In this document: positions 61,044-64,000 of the stretch, in pieces
How the letters are laid out: each line of letters opens with the position of its first letter
How positions within the stretch are numbered: position 1 is the first letter of the stretch
From: CF-118 sp035934385
GTDB taxonomy: Bacteria > Chloroflexota > Dormibacteria > Dormibacterales > Dormibacteraceae
Direction: 5' to 3'
NCBI GenBank assembly: GCA_035934385.1
Contig: DASYXY010000055.1
Location: forward strand, 17,926-81,925
Length of the DNA stretch: 64,000 bases
Program-made: the position numbers and the translations under genes
The notes under the pieces: generated by a model
Seen by the model: the letters and a program-made list of their open reading frames with translations, nothing else
Database searches by the model: none
Told to the model about the DNA's origin: nothing

Positions 61044-62251
61044 GTCGTGTAGTCGGCGTTGATGCGCACGTACTCCTCCGATAGGTCGCAACCCCATGCC
61101 TCGGATGCCTCTTCGCCCATCCCGAGAGCGGCCACGATCTCGATCTCCGGCTGCTCGAACACCGCGCGGACAGCGCCAAGGTCGACGGCGACACCGGCGC
61201 CGCGCTCGAAGACGGTAAGGCCTCCAATGCTCAAATGGAGCCGGTCGATCGCCATCTCGGCCCCGCTGTAGCCGAGGGCGCACACGATCCTCCCCCAGTT
61301 GGGGTCGCCGCCATGAATCGCGGTCTTCACCAGGCTTGACGACGCGACCGTTCGCGCCGCAAGCCGTGCGTCGTCACCCGATGCAGCGCCCGCGACGCGC
61401 ACGGTGAGCAGCTTCGTCGCGCCTTCGCCGTCTCGCGCGATGGATCGCGCCAGCTTCTGCGCCACCTCGAGCAGCGCGGCCTGGAGCAGGTCAGCTTCAG
61501 GGCTGCCGGTGCGGACAGGCTGGTTGCCCGCCGCGCCGTTGGCCAGCATCAGGAATGTGTCATTGGTGGAGCTGTCGCCATCGACCGTGACCTGGTTGAA
61601 GCTCTGGTCGGCTACGGCCTTCACCATGGAGGCCATCAGGCCAGGCTCCACAGCCGCGTCGGTGGTGATGTAGGCGAGCATCGTGGCCATGTTCGGATGG
61701 ATCATGCCGGAGCCCTTGCACATCCCGCCGATCCTCACCGGCCCGCCTGCGAGGTCGACCTCGAGCTCGGCGAGCTTGGGTTTCGAATCGGTCGTCATGA
61801 TCGCGTGTGCCGCGTCGAGCCCGTGCGCGGCGTCGAGGTCCGCGCACGCGCTGATGATGCCCGACTTGACCGCGTCCATCGGCATGTAGCGCCCTATCAC
61901 CCCGGTCGAGCTCACCAGCACCTGGTCGGGATCGAGGTCGAGGTGGTCTGCCGTGATCTTCGCCATGAGCAGAGCGTCCTTGAACCCCTGCGCGCCGGTG
62001 CATGCATTCGCGTTGCCGGAGTTGACGACCAACCCTTGCACCCGGTTGTGCTGCAGATGCAAATGGTCGATCACGACAGAGGCCGACTTGACCTTGTTGG
62101 TCGTGAAGACACCACCGGTGTCGCAGACTCGCTCCGACTGGACGACGCACAGGTCCTTCTGCTGACCAGAGGGGATCGCGGTCGCCCCAGCTGTGAACGC
62201 CTTGATCCCGCACGACGCTGTGCCCGCGACGAAGCCGCGAGGAAAGGTCAC
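61040..62251 (-). CDS. argJ: Bifunctional glutamate N-acetyltransferase / amino-acid acetyltransferase
   Basis: 403 residues from the GTG at 62251, overlapping the argC stop as GTGA. GVFTTNKVKSASV, NSGNANACTGAQG, MCKGSGMIHPNMATMLAYITTDA (the Thr of NMATML is the autocleavage point and nucleophile) and GGDPNWGRIVCALGYSGA are family motifs. It recycles the acetyl group from N-acetylornithine to glutamate, so no separate argE is needed. Whether it also accepts acetyl-CoA cannot be read from the sequence. Confidence 0.96.
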   Translation of the reverse strand: MTFPRGFVAGTASCGIKAFTAGATAIPSGQQKDLCVVQSERVCDTGGVFTTNKVKSASVVIDHLHLQHNRVQGLVVNSGNANACTGAQGFKDALLMAKITADHLDLDPDQVLVSSTGVIGRYMPMDAVKSGIISACADLDAAHGLDAAHAIMTTDSKPKLAELEVDLAGGPVRIGGMCKGSGMIHPNMATMLAYITTDAAVEPGLMASMVKAVADQSFNQVTVDGDSSTNDTFLMLANGAAGNQPVRTGSPEADLLQAALLEVAQKLARSIARDGEGATKLLTVRVAGAASGDDARLAARTVASSSLVKTAIHGGDPNWGRIVCALGYSGAEMAIDRLHLSIGGLTVFERGAGVAVDLGAVRAVFEQPEIEIVAALGMGEEASEAWGCDLSEEYVRINADYTT

Positions 62252-63264
62252 GGCCACTGGATCGTCGACTCCAGCGCTGTGCTGCGATCGAACCCGAATG
62301 CGATGTTGAAGCACTCCACCCCCTGCCCCGACGCGCCCTTGACCAGGTTGTCGAGTGCCGCGGTCACCACTGCCTTCTCGCCCTGCCCACTTACGTTGAT
62401 GAGGCAGAAGTTGGTGTGGCTGGCTAGTTTCGTGGCCGGGCTCTCGGGCACAACCCGGGTGAACGGCTGCCCCGCATAAAACTCCGCGTATGCGCTTCGC
62501 AGCGCATCCAGAGAGCCCTTCAGGTCGAAATAGCACGTGGCCAGGATTCCGCGTGTCATCGGTGCGAGGTGGGGCACGAAGGTCACGCGGACTCCGTTGC
62601 GCGAAAGCGCCTCAAGCTCCTGCGTCACCTCAGGCAGGTGCCGGTGACCAGCGATCGCGTACGCGCCTAGCGACTCGTTGACCTCGCTGAAGTGCACGCC
62701 GAGGCCCGGCGAGCGCCCGGCGCCGCTGACGCCCGACTTGGCGTCGATCACGATGTCCGATCCCACCAGGCCCGAGGCGACCGCGGGCGCCAGTGCGAGG
62801 ATCGCGCCGGTCGAGTAGCAGCCAGGGACCGCCACGAGCTGCGCGCTCTTTAGGTCCTCCTCATGGAGCTCGGGAAGGCCGAACACGGCCCGCGCCAGCA
62901 GCTGTGGCGCGGGATGCTCCTGGCGGTACCAGACCGGGTACTGCGCCGCGTCCTTGAGCCTGAAGTCGGCCGACATGTCGATCACGCGCGCCCCGGCCTC
63001 CAGCCATGCGGCGGCCTTCGCGGCACCGACGTTGTGGGGCAGGCAGCTGAAGACGACGTCCGCCCTGGTGGCGTCGACCTCCGACTGGAACTCCCCGGCC
63101 AGCCCGAGCAGCGGAAACGTCGACTCCACCGCCTTGCCGGCGAGCGATCGCGAGCTCAGCTGGACGACATCGACCTGTGGATGCCTGGCCAGCAAGTGCA
63201 CGAGCGTCATGCCCGCGTAACCGTTCGCCCCAGCCACAGCAGCCCGCACCCCGGACCTGGTCAT
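62248..63264 (-). CDS. argC: N-acetyl-gamma-glutamyl-phosphate reductase
   Basis: 338 residues from the ATG at 63264. An ATG three codons upstream (63273) is also possible. AAVAGANGYAGMTLVHLL binds NADP, and VAVPGCYSTGAILAL holds the catalytic Cys. GAGRSPGLGVHFSEVNESLGAYAIAGHRHLPE and HLAPMTRGILATCY follow. It reduces acetylglutamyl-phosphate to the semialdehyde. It is the first arg gene of the run, after hisI, with an AT-rich candidate promoter immediately upstream. Confidence 0.96.
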   Translation of the reverse strand: MTRSGVRAAVAGANGYAGMTLVHLLARHPQVDVVQLSSRSLAGKAVESTFPLLGLAGEFQSEVDATRADVVFSCLPHNVGAAKAAAWLEAGARVIDMSADFRLKDAAQYPVWYRQEHPAPQLLARAVFGLPELHEEDLKSAQLVAVPGCYSTGAILALAPAVASGLVGSDIVIDAKSGVSGAGRSPGLGVHFSEVNESLGAYAIAGHRHLPEVTQELEALSRNGVRVTFVPHLAPMTRGILATCYFDLKGSLDALRSAYAEFYAGQPFTRVVPESPATKLASHTNFCLINVSGQGEKAVVTAALDNLVKGASGQGVECFNIAFGFDRSTALESTIQWP

Positions 63265-63274
63265 CGGACGCATA

Positions 63275-63280
63275 AATATA
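63275..63280 (-). promoter_or_regulatory. Candidate -10 (TATATT) for argC
   Basis: TATATT ends 10 bases before the ATG at 63264, in an AT-rich patch (GTATAGACCTGTATATTTAT) that overlaps the hisI stop. The patch is partly symmetrical and could also be an ArgR site, but similarity to known ARG boxes is weak. It would let arg genes be transcribed apart from his genes. Confidence 0.4.
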
Positions 63281-63285
63281 CAGGT

Positions 63286-63585
63286 CTATACTTCGTTGAA
63301 GAAGCAGGACTCCGCGCCCGTGTGGCAAGCCGGCCCCGATGGCCGCACCTTCAGCAAGACGGCATCGAGGTCGCAGTCCAGGCGCACGTCGACCACCTCC
63401 ATCACGTTGCCGGAGGTGGCGCCTTTCTCCCACAGGCCCCGCGTGCGTGAGTGGAACCAGGCACGACCGGACTCGCGCGTCCTGGTCCAAGCCTCCTCAT
63501 CCATGTAAGCGAGCATCAGAACCAGGCCGGTCTCGGCGTTCTGGACCACGGCCGGCACGAGGCCTTTCGAGAAATCGGGTTTCAC
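63286..63585 (-). CDS. hisI: Phosphoribosyl-AMP cyclohydrolase
   Basis: 99 residues from a GTG overlapping the hisF stop as GTGA. SRTRGLWEKGATSGN, VVDVRLDCDLDAVLLKV (the metal DxDxD-type site) and ACHTGAESCFF are the family signatures. It is monofunctional, without a HisE domain. It opens the ring of phosphoribosyl-AMP in histidine synthesis. Confidence 0.96.
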   Translation of the reverse strand: MKPDFSKGLVPAVVQNAETGLVLMLAYMDEEAWTRTRESGRAWFHSRTRGLWEKGATSGNVMEVVDVRLDCDLDAVLLKVRPSGPACHTGAESCFFNEV

Positions 63586-64000
63586 AGCCTTACCTCCAGA
63601 CCGCGACGGGCAAGCTCCGTTTTGACGCCGGCGATGGATATCTCGCCGAAATGAAAGATCGACGCGGCGAGCGCTGCCTCCGCCCCGCCTGTGGTCAGCG
63701 CCTCATACATGTGCTCCACGGAGCCGGCGCCGCCGGACGCGATCACTGGGACGCGGACAGCGGAAGTGACCGCCTCCAGCAGCTCGAGGTCATAGCCATG
63801 GAGCGTGCCGTCGCGGTCCATCGACGTGAGCAGGATCTCGCCGGCGCCGAGCTTCACGCCTTCCTTGGCCCACTGCACGGCGTCGCGACCCGTGGCGCGC
63901 CGCCCGCCGTGGCTGAACACCTCCCATCCATCGCGCCCGACACGCCTGCGCGCGTCGATGGCCAGCACCACGCACTGAGAACCGAACACGTCGGCGCAGC
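63582..64000 (-). CDS. hisF: Imidazole glycerol phosphate synthase subunit HisF (5' end outside window)
   Basis: The frame is open to the right edge, giving the last 138 residues of a roughly 250-residue TIM barrel. FGSQCVVLAIDARR, DAVQWAKEGVKLGAGEILLTSMDRDGT (Asp of the active site), VPVIASGGAGSVEHMYEAL and AALAASIFHFGEISI match HisF. With HisH it makes IGP and AICAR. The rest of the his operon presumably lies beyond the window. Confidence 0.96.
   Translation of the reverse strand, partial: CADVFGSQCVVLAIDARRRVGRDGWEVFSHGGRRATGRDAVQWAKEGVKLGAGEILLTSMDRDGTLHGYDLELLEAVTSAVRVPVIASGGAGSVEHMYEALTTGGAEAALAASIFHFGEISIAGVKTELARRGLEVRL

Noticed and set aside
61044..61283. 80-residue N-terminal extension of argB
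   Set aside because: It overlaps argJ in another frame and is Arg-rich. The ATG at 61043 overlaps the argJ stop and gives the family start.

Overview
The window is high-GC bacterial chromosome. Genes are packed tightly, often with 4-base stop/start overlaps (ATGA, GTGA), and GTG and TTG starts are common. The gene set suggests a soil or sediment bacterium from the Actinobacteriota/Chloroflexota side of the tree. Pointers are an imuA-imuB-dnaE2 cassette under a Gram-positive-type LexA box, a deazaflavin (F420)-type oxidoreductase, a protein O-mannosyltransferase homologue, an archaeal-type inositol-phosphatase and short-form GT35 phosphorylase. Candidatus Dormibacterota would fit, but this is inference because no 16S or universal ribosomal marker is present. 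Many genes that lead a transcript have a TANNNT hexamer 6-10 bases before the start codon and no Shine-Dalgarno, which points to frequent leaderless transcripts.

Layout. 1-8.3 kb: a truncated Tat-exported flavin amine oxidase; a cobalt-type nitrile hydratase operon (beta, alpha, accessory) with a His-rich alpha N-terminus; a divergent small iron-permease-like membrane protein; a cupin; secreted and lipoprotein genes; and tRNA-Gly(CCC), whose 3' half resembles three dispersed repeats nearby. 8.4-19.5 kb: glycogen/glucan and nucleotide-sugar metabolism, with a sugar nucleotidyltransferase fused to a degenerate phosphomannomutase domain, alpha-glucan phosphorylase, a 1229-residue GH57-glycogen synthase fusion, a GT4 glycosyltransferase and an IMPase/FBPase. 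19.5-21.5 kb: two alpha/beta hydrolases, a gene-poor stretch and a 21-residue Lys/Ala peptide gene. 21.6-27 kb: the SOS mutagenesis cassette imuA-imuB-DUF6504-dnaE2. 27-38 kb: a DUF1003 protein, two large membrane glycosyltransferase-type proteins, a PH-like membrane protein, glpK, larE, a MoeB/ThiF E1-like enzyme, an unknown 295-residue protein and a GH15 glucoamylase-type enzyme. 38.2-39 kb: tRNA-Ser(GCT) followed by a roughly 0.7-kb segment bounded by a perfect 22-bp repeat of the tRNA 3' end. 39-44.5 kb: two 489-residue secreted S33-type peptidase paralogues flanking an M29 aminopeptidase. 44.6-49.7 kb: clpB, fpg, DUF2277, a membrane protein, a deazaflavin-dependent oxidoreductase and tRNA-Ser(TGA).

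49.7-64 kb: a very long minus-strand run that reads hisF-hisI-argC-argJ-argB-argD-argR-argG-argH-coaX-(GAF/HD-GYP)-(MBL phosphodiesterase-like)-lysS-serS. It joins histidine and arginine biosynthesis, CoA synthesis, probable cyclic-nucleotide turnover and aminoacylation. argF is not in the run, and argH appears to begin at an ATA codon that overlaps the argG stop. No insertion sequence, transposase, integrase, CRISPR array or rRNA was seen. Two stretches over 300 bp lack a convincing gene: 7486-7809, which holds one repeat copy, and 20879-21355, where nothing definite is seen.
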